Shown here one piece after another: positions 1 through 8,290 of a DNA stretch of 35,943 nucleotides. Position 1 is the first letter of the stretch. Every line of letters begins with the position of its first letter. A program made the translations under genes and the position numbers. The notes below the pieces were generated by a model. That model searched no databases, was not told the origin of the DNA, and saw only the letters and a program-made list of their open reading frames with translations. The DNA is from JABDJL01 sp047614505. Its GTDB lineage: Bacteria; Pseudomonadota; Gammaproteobacteria; Xanthomonadales; SZUA-36. The stretch is taken from contig JBLHGQ010000015.1 in the NCBI GenBank assembly GCA_047614505.1, positions 1-35,943 on the forward strand. The letters are read 5' to 3'.

Positions 1-996
1 ATTCCCAGCGGATCAGGCTTTGTCAGCGACGCCCAGGGGAATGTGGTGATTACGCGACTTGAGCAGGAATCACTCATCGCTGTTGCCTCGGCTGGCAATG
101 GAAGACTAACGCGCCTGGAAGCCATTTCAAATACAGAATCTCCCTGGCTTGGAGGAGAGAGCGGAGAATTTATGTTGCGTGATGATTCGCTTGGTGAGCG
201 CTGGAAGGATACCGGGCCATGGCTGGTACTGTTTCTATTACCCTTTGTTGCTGCAGGTTTTAGACGGGGCCTATTATTTTCATCGCCGCTTTGGCTTGTA
301 CAGCTTTTGATTCTACCCACATTGTTTTTAAGCGAATCCGCTGATGCTGGGGTCTGGGATGATCTTTGGCACCGTCGCGATCAGCAGGCGCAATCTGCTT
401 TGGAAGAAAACAATGCCGACCTCGCAGCAGCATTGGCTGTCGATCCGACGATTTCGGGCGAAGCTTTTTATCGTGCGCAGGACTATCCGGGAGCGGTTCA
501 AAGTTGGGCCGGAACTTCTGGTGTTGATGCCTGGTATAACCTGGGTAATGCTCTGGCCCTGGCGGGTGATCTGGAGGGCGCGATAACCGCATATGACCGT
601 GTTCTGGCCGAGGATCCCGAAATGGAAGATGCTTTATTCAATCGTGAATTGGTTGAAAAGATGAAGCAGCAGCAAGATGAGGAGCAGGAGCAGGAAGGGG
701 ATCAGGGTGAGAACTCAGAAGAAGAATCTGAGGGGGAGCCGGATTCTGAGCAGGAAGGCGAAGGAGAGCCTCAGGAAGGCGAAAATGAATCAGAAGAAGA
801 GGGCGAGCCCCAGGAAGGTGAAGAAGGTCAACCAAGCCAGGAAGAAATAGAAATGGCCTGGTCAGAAGAAGATGCGCAGGCAATGGAACAATGGTTGCGC
901 AGAATACCGGATGATCCGGGCGGTCTTTTAAGACGTAAATTCCGGAATCAACATCAGCGCAGAGGCGCACCACAGGATGAGAAAAAAACATGGTGA
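1..996 (+). CDS. Bat-type VWA/TPR protein, C-terminal part (5' end outside window)
   Basis: The frame is open from base 1, so the gene starts upstream. The first visible residues, with a glycine-rich turn followed by VVITRLEQE, resemble the end of the von Willebrand A domain of BatA/BatB-type membrane proteins. Two hydrophobic segments follow (about residues 60-100 of the visible part), then a TPR-like region with WYNLGNALALAGDLEGAI. After that comes a low-complexity tail made almost wholly of E, G, Q and S (about bases 664-850) and a basic end. This layout is a BatB/BatC fusion. The stop overlaps the start of the BatD gene by 7 bases, so the two are co-transcribed and probably translationally coupled. 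Bat proteins are linked to aerotolerance and envelope stress, with a MoxR ATPase usually encoded upstream, but the exact role is unknown. Family call is firm, function is inferred. Confidence 0.8.
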   Translation: MPSGSGFVSDAQGNVVITRLEQESLIAVASAGNGRLTRLEAISNTESPWLGGESGEFMLRDDSLGERWKDTGPWLVLFLLPFVAAGFRRGLLFSSPLWLVQLLILPTLFLSESADAGVWDDLWHRRDQQAQSALEENNADLAAALAVDPTISGEAFYRAQDYPGAVQSWAGTSGVDAWYNLGNALALAGDLEGAITAYDRVLAEDPEMEDALFNRELVEKMKQQQDEEQEQEGDQGENSEEESEGEPDSEQEGEGEPQEGENESEEEGEPQEGEEGQPSQEEIEMAWSEEDAQAMEQWLRRIPDDPGGLLRRKFRNQHQRRGAPQDEKKTW

Positions 997-2678
997 GGCT
1001 CTCTTTCAGCAGTCTGGTGGCAGTGCTTCTGTTGGCTATTTGCTCCAGCCAGGTATCGGCAGCGGATGTCAAAGCCACTTTAGACCGGGTTCAAATTGTT
1101 GCGGGTGAAACTGTCACACTGGTGTTAGAAACCAATGATCCCCAGCAAAGTCTTTCTGCAGACTTTACTATCCTGGCAGAAAACTTCGAGATTTTGGATC
1201 AGCGATCAGAAACCCAGATGTCTATTGCCAACGGCAGGCAGGTCGCAGTGGTTCGTTTGATGCTCACACTTGAGCCAAAGAGAACCGGAATTCTAACCAT
1301 TCCGGCATTGAAGCTCCCAGGTGCGACCACCAGGCCAATGCAGGTTGAAGTGGAAGCAGCACCCGAGTTGGAACCCGGCGAGATGCCACCGGTTTTCATT
1401 GAAATGGCTCTTGACCCTGAACAAGGGCCTTACTATGTGCATGCTCAGTTGGCTTTGACCGTTCGAATCTTTTATCAACAGAACCTTACTGAAGCAGCGA
1501 TAAACCCTCCTACACCACAGCAGGCTTCGGTACGATTGCTGGATGAAGTTCCGTTTCAGTCCACTCGTAATGGCATTCGTTACCGGGTGTTGGAGCGGCG
1601 TTATGCAATATTCCCTGAGCGTTCCGGAGAACTCGAAATTCCGCCACTTACTTTGAGTGGTCGATTGATTGAAAGGCCTGCCGACCGGCTTTGGCAACCA
1701 TCGGTAAGAGGACGTCGAGTGACCGTTGAAAGTGACCCAATTACGGTCATAGTGATGCCAAAACCAGCAGATTATGCCGGTGAACATTGGTTGCCGGCAC
1801 GCCGGATTACGCTTTCTCAGCAAATTTCAGATACGACCAATTTACATGTGGGCGAACCGGTCACCCGAACTGTGATTCTGGATGCTGTTGGCCTTGAGGA
1901 AAACATGATTGAAGAGCCTGGTTGGCCGGAAATGAAAAATGTCCGGGTTTACCCGGATCAGCCTCAGGGTATCAGCCGTGATGACGGCCAATGGATTTTG
2001 GGTCACAAAGAGTTTCGGTATGCGGTGGTGCCTGAGAAGGCAGGGGAATTGGTGTTGCCTGAGATTCACCTCAATTGGTGGGACACCACAAATAATCAGT
2101 TACAAACAGCAATTCTTCCTGAGCACCGGATTGAAGTATTGGCCTCTGACCTGGTTACTAATGCAAGTAGTCAGGGAGATACAGCTACTGCAACCGTTTT
2201 TCCACCGACGGCTGGCTTTGACCCATCGATGGCTTCAGATTTGCAGCGTTGGCGTATGTTTACGCTTGGCTTTGCCATTTTGTGGCTCATAACACTGGTG
2301 ATGCTGTTGCGTGCTGGTCGCCGTGTGAAGCCTGACAAGAACACTGACAACCATGTTTCTATCGATGAGGAAAATCTGTTGTTGCAGTTGAAAAACGCTT
2401 GCAAAGACAACAATGCAAGCCAGGTGCGCAATGTATTCGGAACGTGGGTGAGGCGCTTTGGACCTGCCAATGCCAACGGCAGCATAATGGATTTCGCCAG
2501 GCAAGTAGGTAATGAGGAATTACGCAGCGCGATTGAGTTATTTGATGCTGGCGAATTTAGTGCTCAGAGAAATCAAACATGGCAGGCGGGTGAATTCTGG
2601 AAAGCCTTTTCCAACTGGAAACAGCCCGGCAAGCGACCAGTTTCAGGTCCTGATTCTGATCCAGACCTATATCATTAA
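990..2678 (+). CDS. BatD family protein
   Basis: A 562-residue protein with a Sec signal peptide (SLVAVLLLAICSSQVSAA, cleaved near residue 24) and a long periplasmic part rich in beta-strand sequence such as VKATLDRVQIVAGETVTLVL. One membrane helix lies near residues 424-445 (FTLGFAILWLITLVMLLRAG), followed by a cytoplasmic tail of about 115 residues. This is the usual BatD/BatD-like architecture and length. The ATG overlaps the end of the VWA/TPR gene by 7 bases, so the start is well placed. The stop TAA shares bases with the stop of the convergent SPOR gene (TTAA), and no terminator separates them. BatD is thought to work with BatA/B/C in the envelope; its molecular activity is not established. 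Confidence 0.85.
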   Translation: MVRLSFSSLVAVLLLAICSSQVSAADVKATLDRVQIVAGETVTLVLETNDPQQSLSADFTILAENFEILDQRSETQMSIANGRQVAVVRLMLTLEPKRTGILTIPALKLPGATTRPMQVEVEAAPELEPGEMPPVFIEMALDPEQGPYYVHAQLALTVRIFYQQNLTEAAINPPTPQQASVRLLDEVPFQSTRNGIRYRVLERRYAIFPERSGELEIPPLTLSGRLIERPADRLWQPSVRGRRVTVESDPITVIVMPKPADYAGEHWLPARRITLSQQISDTTNLHVGEPVTRTVILDAVGLEENMIEEPGWPEMKNVRVYPDQPQGISRDDGQWILGHKEFRYAVVPEKAGELVLPEIHLNWWDTTNNQLQTAILPEHRIEVLASDLVTNASSQGDTATATVFPPTAGFDPSMASDLQRWRMFTLGFAILWLITLVMLLRAGRRVKPDKNTDNHVSIDEENLLLQLKNACKDNNASQVRNVFGTWVRRFGPANANGSIMDFARQVGNEELRSAIELFDAGEFSAQRNQTWQAGEFWKAFSNWKQPGKRPVSGPDSDPDLYH

Positions 2679-3268
2679 GTGCTGGCCTTCATGACCAGCG
2701 TTTCGATACCGCTGTCCTGCAGTTTTCTGCGTAACTCGTCGGTACGCCGTGCCCCGTTTATCGGCCCAATTCTGACGCGGTGCCAGGTGGCGCCGTTGAT
2801 GGTGACAACCTGAATATTGGCAACATTCCCTAACAGCGCCAGCCTTGCTTTCATTTGTTCAGCGTCTTTCGAATTCTTGAACGAAGCAATCTGCAAAATG
2901 TAGCTGCCATCGCCATCAGTGATACTCTGGTCATTGTCCGGTTGTGCATTCCTGCTTAATTCCTGGTCAGGTACAACCACTTCCATTTCCGGCAAAACGG
3001 TAAAGAAATCAAAGCGTCGATCAGTGCTTTCGCCTGCGACAATTTCAGAATCATCAGCCAACTCTTCGGCAGAAGGGGATTGTGTAGTATCCGGTACCGG
3101 CTTTTGCTCCGGTGGTTCAGGCAGATAGCCTTTGAAGAACAATACGGCTGAAATTGCGAGTCCCACTATAAGGCCGCCAAGAAACCATATGAATGGTGAT
3201 GACTGCTTATTTCGGCCGCGACTGGCACCTTGACGTTTTGTGGCCTTCTTGCGACGTGGGGCAGCCAT
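2675..3268 (-). CDS. SPOR domain protein, FtsN-like
   Basis: 197 residues starting MAAPRRKK. The ATG lies one base after the argS stop (TAG-C-ATG), which fixes the start better than an upstream in-frame start inside argS. A basic cytoplasmic N-terminus leads to one membrane helix (FIWFLGGLIVGLAISAVLFF, about residues 27-46), a proline- and acid-rich linker, and a C-terminal SPOR domain (about 120-195) with YILQIASFKNSKDAEQMKARL and the end VRIGPINGARRTDELRRKLQ. SPOR domains bind denuded peptidoglycan at the division septum. Size, topology and position next to argS match the FtsN-like proteins of other gammaproteobacteria. Whether it is the true FtsN cannot be decided here. It is co-transcribed with argS. 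Confidence 0.85.
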   Translation of the reverse strand: MAAPRRKKATKRQGASRGRNKQSSPFIWFLGGLIVGLAISAVLFFKGYLPEPPEQKPVPDTTQSPSAEELADDSEIVAGESTDRRFDFFTVLPEMEVVVPDQELSRNAQPDNDQSITDGDGSYILQIASFKNSKDAEQMKARLALLGNVANIQVVTINGATWHRVRIGPINGARRTDELRRKLQDSGIETLVMKAST

Positions 3269-3269
3269 G

Positions 3270-5030
3270 CTACATTTCTTCCGGTGAAGAAATGCCGAGC
3301 ATGGACAAGCCATCGCTGAGCGTGTTGCGGGTAGCGAGGATCAGATTCAGGCGTGCATTTCGCAAATTCTCGTCGTCTACAAGGAACTGATGTGCGTTGT
3401 AGTAGGCGTGAAACTCTGTCGCTAGGGTGTGAAGGTAGTGAGCAAGCGTATGCGGAGCACGCTGCCTCGCGCTGGCCTCTATCACTTCAGGATAACGGCT
3501 GAGCGCTCGCATTAAGGCTAATTCGTGCTCTTCGATCAACACATCCATGGCTGCTTCACCAATGGCCGAATTATGCGACAGATCCAGTTGTGCCAAATTT
3601 CGAAATACGCTGCAGATTCGAGCATGTGCATACTGAATATAGAAAACAGGATTCTCATTGGACCTGGATTTTGCCAGATCAAGATTGAAATCGAGGTGCT
3701 GGTCGTGTGATCGCATGACAAAGAAATACCGGGCAGCATCACTACTTACTTCATCGCGTAAGGTACGTAAGGTGATGAACTGACCGGATCTGGTAGACAT
3801 CTGTACTTTCGACCCTTCGCGGAACAAGGCTACGAACTGTAATAGGATTATTTCAATTTGTTCCGGATCTTTACCCAGCGCTTGCGCCGCAGCTTTCATA
3901 CGGGCGGTGTAGCCATGATGGTCGGCCCCGAAAACATAGATGGCATGGTCAAAGCCGCGTTCGAGTTTGTTCAACAGGTAGGCAATATCGGAGGCGAAAT
4001 AGGTAGTTCGTCCATTTTCCCGAACGATGACCCGGTCTTTTTCGTCTCCAAGAGCCGAGGCCCTTAGCCAGGTCGCACCATCTTTTACATAAAGGTGGCC
4101 ATTCTTTTCAAGGCAATCAATGGCGTGAGTGATAGCGCCACTTTCTTCAAGCTCCAACTCTGAAAACCATAAGTCAAACTCGACGCCGAACTGCTCAAGG
4201 TCTTCCTTGATATCAGTCAGAATGTGATCCAGGGCAGCTTTGATAAATGCAAGATAGCCCGAATGACCGAGAAGATCGGAAGCTCGTTTGATTAACCCGT
4301 CTATGTGAATCTCAGCGGCATTGTCTTCCCCTGAGTTCGTGGCAACACCGTCATAGATTTCCACGTTTGAATAACGCCACTTGTCACCAGATTCACTGCG
4401 AACGGTACGAGCAATGTCATAGATATACTCGCCTTGATAGCCATTTTCCGGAAATGATACTGCCTCGCCGCATAACTCCAGATAACGGAGCCAAACACTG
4501 AGCGCCAGTATGTCCATTTGACGGCCATTGTCATTGACGTAGTATTCGCGCTGAACGACATGGCCTGCAGCCTGCAGAATTCTCGCAAGGCTTGCACCAT
4601 AGGCGGCACCTCTACCGTGCCCGACGTGCAATGGTCCGGTTGGGTTCGCTGACACAAATTCTACGGTTGTACGAAGGTCTGGATTGGGATCAAGGTGACC
4701 AAAATGAAGCTCAGTTCGCAGAGCTTCTTTAACGGTTCCGGCCAGAGCCAACTGGTTCATAAAAAAATTGATGAATCCGGGCCCTGCCACTTCTGCCTTT
4801 TTAAGCTGACGAGATTTGGGCAGGCGATCAATGATGGCTTGCGCGAGATCCCGAGGTGGCTTTTTTGCCTGTTTTGCAAGCACCATCGCCAGATTGGAAG
4901 CAAATTCGCCGTGCTCAGCAGATCGCGTTCTCTCGAGCGTTGGTGAAACATCAACGTCTGCCGACAACAATTTGTCACGCTTCATATGAAGCAGAGACTG
5001 GACCAGTAATTCTTCTATATGCTCTTTCAA
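3270..5030 (-). CDS. argS: arginyl-tRNA synthetase
   Basis: 586 residues, normal for ArgS. It charges tRNA-Arg with arginine in the cytoplasm. Visible class I signatures: N-terminal additional domain with HGEFASNLAMVLAKQAKK, the HIGH-type motif as PLHVGHGRG near residue 135, the KMSK-type loop as VQMSTRSGQF, and the C-terminal anticodon-binding DALR region ending SMLGISSPEEM. The start codon is TTG: the N-terminus MKEHIEELLVQSLL aligns with other ArgS N-termini and AGAGA-like purines precede it, while the next ATG would remove conserved sequence. A hairpin (GCCCG/CGGGC, 5059-5075) lies in the 5' leader. The SPOR gene follows after one base. Confidence 0.97.
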   Translation of the reverse strand: MKEHIEELLVQSLLHMKRDKLLSADVDVSPTLERTRSAEHGEFASNLAMVLAKQAKKPPRDLAQAIIDRLPKSRQLKKAEVAGPGFINFFMNQLALAGTVKEALRTELHFGHLDPNPDLRTTVEFVSANPTGPLHVGHGRGAAYGASLARILQAAGHVVQREYYVNDNGRQMDILALSVWLRYLELCGEAVSFPENGYQGEYIYDIARTVRSESGDKWRYSNVEIYDGVATNSGEDNAAEIHIDGLIKRASDLLGHSGYLAFIKAALDHILTDIKEDLEQFGVEFDLWFSELELEESGAITHAIDCLEKNGHLYVKDGATWLRASALGDEKDRVIVRENGRTTYFASDIAYLLNKLERGFDHAIYVFGADHHGYTARMKAAAQALGKDPEQIEIILLQFVALFREGSKVQMSTRSGQFITLRTLRDEVSSDAARYFFVMRSHDQHLDFNLDLAKSRSNENPVFYIQYAHARICSVFRNLAQLDLSHNSAIGEAAMDVLIEEHELALMRALSRYPEVIEASARQRAPHTLAHYLHTLATEFHAYYNAHQFLVDDENLRNARLNLILATRNTLSDGLSMLGISSPEEM

Positions 5031-5058
5031 TTCACTGTCTCTTTATGGCGTTGTATAT

Positions 5059-5082
5059 GCCCGGCGAAAGCGGGCTATTGTA
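5059..5082 (-). promoter_or_regulatory. argS leader: candidate -10 and hairpin
   Basis: On the minus strand a TACAAT (5077-5082) could be the -10 of argS; no good -35 is seen 16-18 bases upstream. Just after it, GCCCG and CGGGC (5059-5075) form a short hairpin in the leader, about 30 bases before the TTG start. Its role is unknown and the promoter call is weak. Confidence 0.3.
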
Positions 5083-5190
5083 AACCTTTGAACCACACAT
5101 TAAACCCTTGTGAGTGCAGGATTATTAATTATGTCCACGTCAAATGAACGATTCTGGTCCTGTTGGACTGTATCCGGGACACGGTCAGCT

Positions 5191-5211
5191 TGTGGATAAC
5201 TCTGTGGGTAA
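5191..5211 (-). promoter_or_regulatory. pair of DnaA-box-like sites
   Basis: TGTGGATAA (5191-5199) is the exact complement of the DnaA box TTATCCACA. TGTGGGTAA (5203-5211), twelve bases further in the same orientation, is one base away from the loose consensus. A third match, TGTGCATAA (5379-5387, complement of TTATGCACA), lies about 190 bases on. A+T-rich DNA sits between them. Binding is inferred from motif match only. Confidence 0.45.
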
Positions 5212-5378
5212 AGTTGACGCGGATGATTTTAGATTGTTAACCGGATCGCTGGTTTAAATTTACAGAATTATGGCCAATTTAATAATGTGCATGTTTAACA
5301 AATAGATACACGCAATACTGAAGAGTTGACAAGCAACAGATGTATTAAGCTCATGATTTGTTTTGTGGTGACTGAAAT

Positions 5379-5387
5379 TGTGCATAA
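5379..5387 (-). promoter_or_regulatory. DnaA-box-like site
   Basis: TGTGCATAA, read on the minus strand TTATGCACA, fits the loose DnaA consensus TTWTNCACA. It lies in the same spacer and orientation as the pair at 5191-5211. A nine-base loose motif can occur by chance, so this is weak alone. Confidence 0.3.
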
Positions 5388-5506
5388 AATCCAAGCCAGG
5401 TGGTGAGGGCATTGCCAGTACCGGGTGCTATTATGCTCTGCAAATGCGGGCCTGTTGGCTGTATTGGAGACCAAATGACAATCAGTAAAGTGGTAGGCCG
5501 ATCTTT

Positions 5507-6880
5507 TTGAGTGGACTGATGTCACTGGCTTTATTTGTCGGAGTGGCTGCTGCCTTAATGGCAGGGTTCCCGGTTGCGTTTACGCTTGCTGGTGTCGCCC
5601 TGATTTTTGCAGGTATAGGCGTATTGACCGGAAGCTTCGATCCATCGTTTCTAGAAGCCCTGCCAAATCGAATCTTCGGCATCATGAGCAATGAGACATT
5701 GATCGCCGTGCCTGTGTTTGTGTTCATGGGTGTGATGCTTGAAAGGTCGAAACTAGCTGATCAGTTATTGCAATCGCTGGCCCTTTTGATGCGTAAAATC
5801 CCAGGCGGCTTGGGAATCGCGGTCATGATCGTCGGGACTCTCATGGCGGCCAGCACAGGTATCGTAGGTGCCACAGTGGTCACTATGGGATTACTGTCAC
5901 TGCCCACCATGCTGCAACATCGCTATAAGCCTTCGATTGCAACGGGCACTATTTGTGCGGCCGGCACTTTGGGCCAGATCATTCCTCCTTCTATTGTGCT
6001 CATATTGTTGGCTGATGTTCTATCGAATGCATTCCAGCAGGCACAACTGAGTATGGGTAATTTCAGTCCCGAAACCATTTCTGTTGGAGAGTTATTTGCT
6101 GGCGCCCTGATTCCGGGGTTTTTACTTGTGGCGATGTACATGATTTATATTGTTTCGCTGGCGTTTTTTAAACCCGAAACCATGCCGGCCGCTCAGCTGG
6201 CAGAAAACGATGAGGTGTCTCTGTTGAGCCTTTTAGGCCTGATGGCTGGACCGCTTGCACTGATTATTGCAGTACTTGGTTCCATTCTGAAAGGTATTGC
6301 GACCCCTACTGAGGCGGCGGCGGTGGGGGCAGTGGGCGCCATGTTGCTTGCATTACTACGTGGCCAGCTAAACCTGAATAACATAAAAGCCACTGTCTAC
6401 CAGTCTGCCAAAGTCAGTGCCATGGTATTCATGATTCTAATTGGGGCTTCGTTGTTCAGCCTTGTTTTCAGGGGTTTCGGTGGCGATGAAGTGGTTCAGG
6501 ACTTGTTAACAGGGCTTCCCGGTGGTTTGGCATTTGCGATTCTTGTGGTCATGCTTGCGATGTTCCTGCTGGGGTTTATTCTGGACTTTATCGAGATTAC
6601 CTATGTGGTAGTTCCGATCGTTGGGCCGGTTCTGTTGGCAATGGGTGTTAACCCCATCTGGCTGGGAGTGATGATTGCGGTTAATTTGCAGACTTCATTC
6701 CTGACACCGCCGTTTGGTTTTTCACTGTTTTATTTGCGCGGAGTGACACCCGACTCGGTGGCAACAAGCTCGATTTACAAAGGAGTACTACCGTTCATTG
6801 TCATCCAGTTACTGATGTTGGCCATACTGGCAGGATGGCCACAGATTGCTACCTGGCTTCCCGAACAAATTTACCGGTGA
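5507..6880 (+). CDS. TRAP transporter large permease (DctM family)
   Basis: 457 residues, nearly all hydrophobic, with about a dozen membrane segments; it is the ion-coupled transport subunit of a TRAP carrier in the inner membrane. Typical DctM sequence is seen: AGFPVAFTLAGVALIFAGIG near the start, IVGATVVTMGLLSLPTM, GTLGQIIPPSIVLILLAD, TPTEAAAVGAVGA and NLQTSFLTPPFGFSLFYLRG. The longest start is TTG at 5507; the ATG at 5519 is an alternative and neither has a strong ribosome site. Its end overlaps the convergent binding-protein gene by 10 bases. The expected small permease gene is absent on either side, although TRAP permeases normally need one unless it is fused, and no fused extra domain is visible. 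The substrate is unknown; the partner suggests an alpha-keto acid or similar carboxylate. Confidence 0.92.
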   Translation: MSGLMSLALFVGVAAALMAGFPVAFTLAGVALIFAGIGVLTGSFDPSFLEALPNRIFGIMSNETLIAVPVFVFMGVMLERSKLADQLLQSLALLMRKIPGGLGIAVMIVGTLMAASTGIVGATVVTMGLLSLPTMLQHRYKPSIATGTICAAGTLGQIIPPSIVLILLADVLSNAFQQAQLSMGNFSPETISVGELFAGALIPGFLLVAMYMIYIVSLAFFKPETMPAAQLAENDEVSLLSLLGLMAGPLALIIAVLGSILKGIATPTEAAAVGAVGAMLLALLRGQLNLNNIKATVYQSAKVSAMVFMILIGASLFSLVFRGFGGDEVVQDLLTGLPGGLAFAILVVMLAMFLLGFILDFIEITYVVVPIVGPVLLAMGVNPIWLGVMIAVNLQTSFLTPPFGFSLFYLRGVTPDSVATSSIYKGVLPFIVIQLLMLAILAGWPQIATWLPEQIYR

Positions 6881-7971
6881 TTCAGGTAATAGCGTTCTGC
6901 TATTTCGGTCCAGCCCCCAACCGTTTCGTAAAAATTTCTGAATGAAGTATAGGCCTTGTTAAACATCTCATCTTCCAGGGCCATTTCTTCAAGAACGATT
7001 GCAGTTATCCTTTTTAACTCGGTGAGTACATCATCAGGCAGGGCGCGGACTTGTGTGCCTCCTTCCTTGATTCTCGCCAGGGATTCGCCATTACGGGCTG
7101 TAAATTCCGACAGCATATCCAGTGAGCCTGCTTTGCAGGCGGTACGAACAATCTCCTGCAAGTCTGAAGGCAATGCCTCAAAAGCCTCTTTGTTTACCAG
7201 CCCTTCCAGTGCAGAACCCGGTTCATGCCAACCCGGGTAGTAATAGTATTTTGCGGCCCTTGCGAGACCGAATGCGGCATCGTTGAATGGTCCAATCCAC
7301 TCAGTGGCGTCAATGGTGCCGGTCTGTAGAGCAGTAAAAATCTCAGAGCCAGGTGTCAGTTGTGGCGTGCCGCCCGCACGTCTGAGAACTTCCCCGCCAA
7401 GCCCGGCAATTCGCATAACCAGACCCTGTAAATCTTTCAAACTATTGATTTCTTTATTAAACCAGCCGCCCATTTGAACGCCGGAATTACCCACCGGAAA
7501 AGGGATGATGCCAAAGGGCTCATAAGCCTCTTGCCAGAGTTCCAGACCACCCCCGTAGTACAACCACCCGTTCATTTCCTGCGCGATCATACCGAAGGGC
7601 AGGCCGGCAAAAACCAGGGACGCTGGTATTTTTCCCTTCCAGTAATAGGAAGCACCATGCCCCATCTGCGCAGTGCCTCGTGCAACGGCATCAAAAACTT
7701 CAAAGGGCGGAACCAGTTCATTGCCGCCGTAAACTTTGACCGTAAGCCGCCCATTGCTGAGCTTGTTAATCGACTCAGCAATTCGATTGGCATTGGTGCC
7801 CAGGGCGGGAAAATCTCTTGGCCAGGTGGTGACCATTTTCCATTCAATGGCTTTTGTACCCCCGGCATCTGTCTCGCAAATCGTACCCTCTGCCGGCTGT
7901 TTGCTGCAGGCGGTCGCAACTCCTGCGACGCCGGCGAGGCCAGCGGCTTGTACAAATTTTCTTCGGTCCAT
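6871..7971 (-). CDS. TRAP transporter substrate-binding protein (DctP family, TakP-like)
   Basis: 366 residues starting MDRRKFVQAAG; longer in-frame starts lack this signal. The N-terminus has a twin-arginine motif (DRRKF) followed by a hydrophobic stretch ending GVATAC, so Tat export and possible lipid attachment at that cysteine are both plausible. The mature part shows DctP features: IEWKMVTTWPRDFPALGTNANRIAE, a conserved ligand arginine region VMRIAGLGGEV, and DATEWIGPFND, which resembles the alpha-keto acid binding protein TakP group. It captures substrate in the periplasm for the TRAP permease. The gene lies tail-to-tail with the permease (10-base overlap) instead of in one operon, which is unusual. 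Confidence 0.9.
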   Translation of the reverse strand: MDRRKFVQAAGLAGVAGVATACSKQPAEGTICETDAGGTKAIEWKMVTTWPRDFPALGTNANRIAESINKLSNGRLTVKVYGGNELVPPFEVFDAVARGTAQMGHGASYYWKGKIPASLVFAGLPFGMIAQEMNGWLYYGGGLELWQEAYEPFGIIPFPVGNSGVQMGGWFNKEINSLKDLQGLVMRIAGLGGEVLRRAGGTPQLTPGSEIFTALQTGTIDATEWIGPFNDAAFGLARAAKYYYYPGWHEPGSALEGLVNKEAFEALPSDLQEIVRTACKAGSLDMLSEFTARNGESLARIKEGGTQVRALPDDVLTELKRITAIVLEEMALEDEMFNKAYTSFRNFYETVGGWTEIAERYYLNHR

Positions 7972-8028
7972 TGTGTTCCTCTGGTATCTGGCTGCCCGGG
8001 CTCTTGCGGGCAGGATAGTTCTTAATGC

Positions 8029-8043
8029 TATAGTGTCAGACAC
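8029..8043. promoter_or_regulatory. divergent promoter region with 11-base palindrome
   Basis: The 97-base gap between dctP and the DUF465 gene holds a perfect palindrome GTGTCAGACAC (8033-8043) beside TATAGT (8029-8034), a candidate -10 for the + gene (possible -35 TTGCGG at 8004-8009, spacing 19). On the other strand TTGGCT and CACTAT with 17 bases between could serve dctP. The palindrome could be an operator. Promoters are inferred from motif match only. Confidence 0.3.
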
Positions 8044-8068
8044 CACATTGATAGCCAACTGACAACAG

Positions 8069-8275
8069 ATGAATTCGACAAATCCAGCAGAAATTGCACA
8101 GAGACTGGCGGAGTTACAGGAGGAGCACAGAGACCTGGACGAGGCAATAATGCTCTTGTCGGATGAAACCTGGCGGGATCAACTGCAGTTGCGGCGTCTG
8201 AAGAAACGAAAGTTAAAACTAAAGGATTGGATAGCGCATCTTGAATCGCTATTGATTCCTGATCTAGACGCCTGA
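8069..8275 (+). CDS. small coiled-coil protein, DUF465 (YdcH-like)
   Basis: 68 residues, highly charged and helical: AEIAQRLAELQEEHRDLDEAI, then LRRLKKRKLKLKDWI, the pattern of DUF465/YdcH proteins (two helices forming a coiled coil, usual length 60-80). No signal or membrane segment, so cytoplasmic. The start ATG has no clear ribosome site, but an upstream extension finds no better start. It is transcribed alone, diverging from the TRAP binding protein and converging on plsB (15-base gap). Function of the family is unknown. Confidence 0.75.
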   Translation: MNSTNPAEIAQRLAELQEEHRDLDEAIMLLSDETWRDQLQLRRLKKRKLKLKDWIAHLESLLIPDLDA

Positions 8276-8290
8276 AAAAAACTGTGAGCT

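Larger units (their letters stand above)
5031..5506. other. 476-base intergenic region between argS and the TRAP permease
   Basis: No gene is supported here; all frames are broken by stops. A 22-codon ATG frame at 5131 is not convincing. The stretch holds the argS leader (5031-5082), three DnaA-box-like sequences (5191-5211 and 5379-5387), a long A+T-rich part (about 5220-5310), and a possible TTGACA at 5326-5331 without a clear -10. A small TRAP permease (DctQ), expected upstream of DctM, is not encoded here and no remnant was recognised. Confidence 0.7.

Noticed and set aside
664..860. Tandem repeat in the Bat gene tail
   Set aside because: GAG/GAA-rich low complexity coding for an acidic linker, without a regular unit.
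5131..5199. 22-codon reading frame with AGGA upstream
   Set aside because: Too short, no recognisable sequence, and its stop lies in the DnaA-box-like site.
5100..5450. Complete replication origin
   Set aside because: Only two good DnaA boxes and no dnaA, rpmH or gidA nearby; an origin cannot be claimed.
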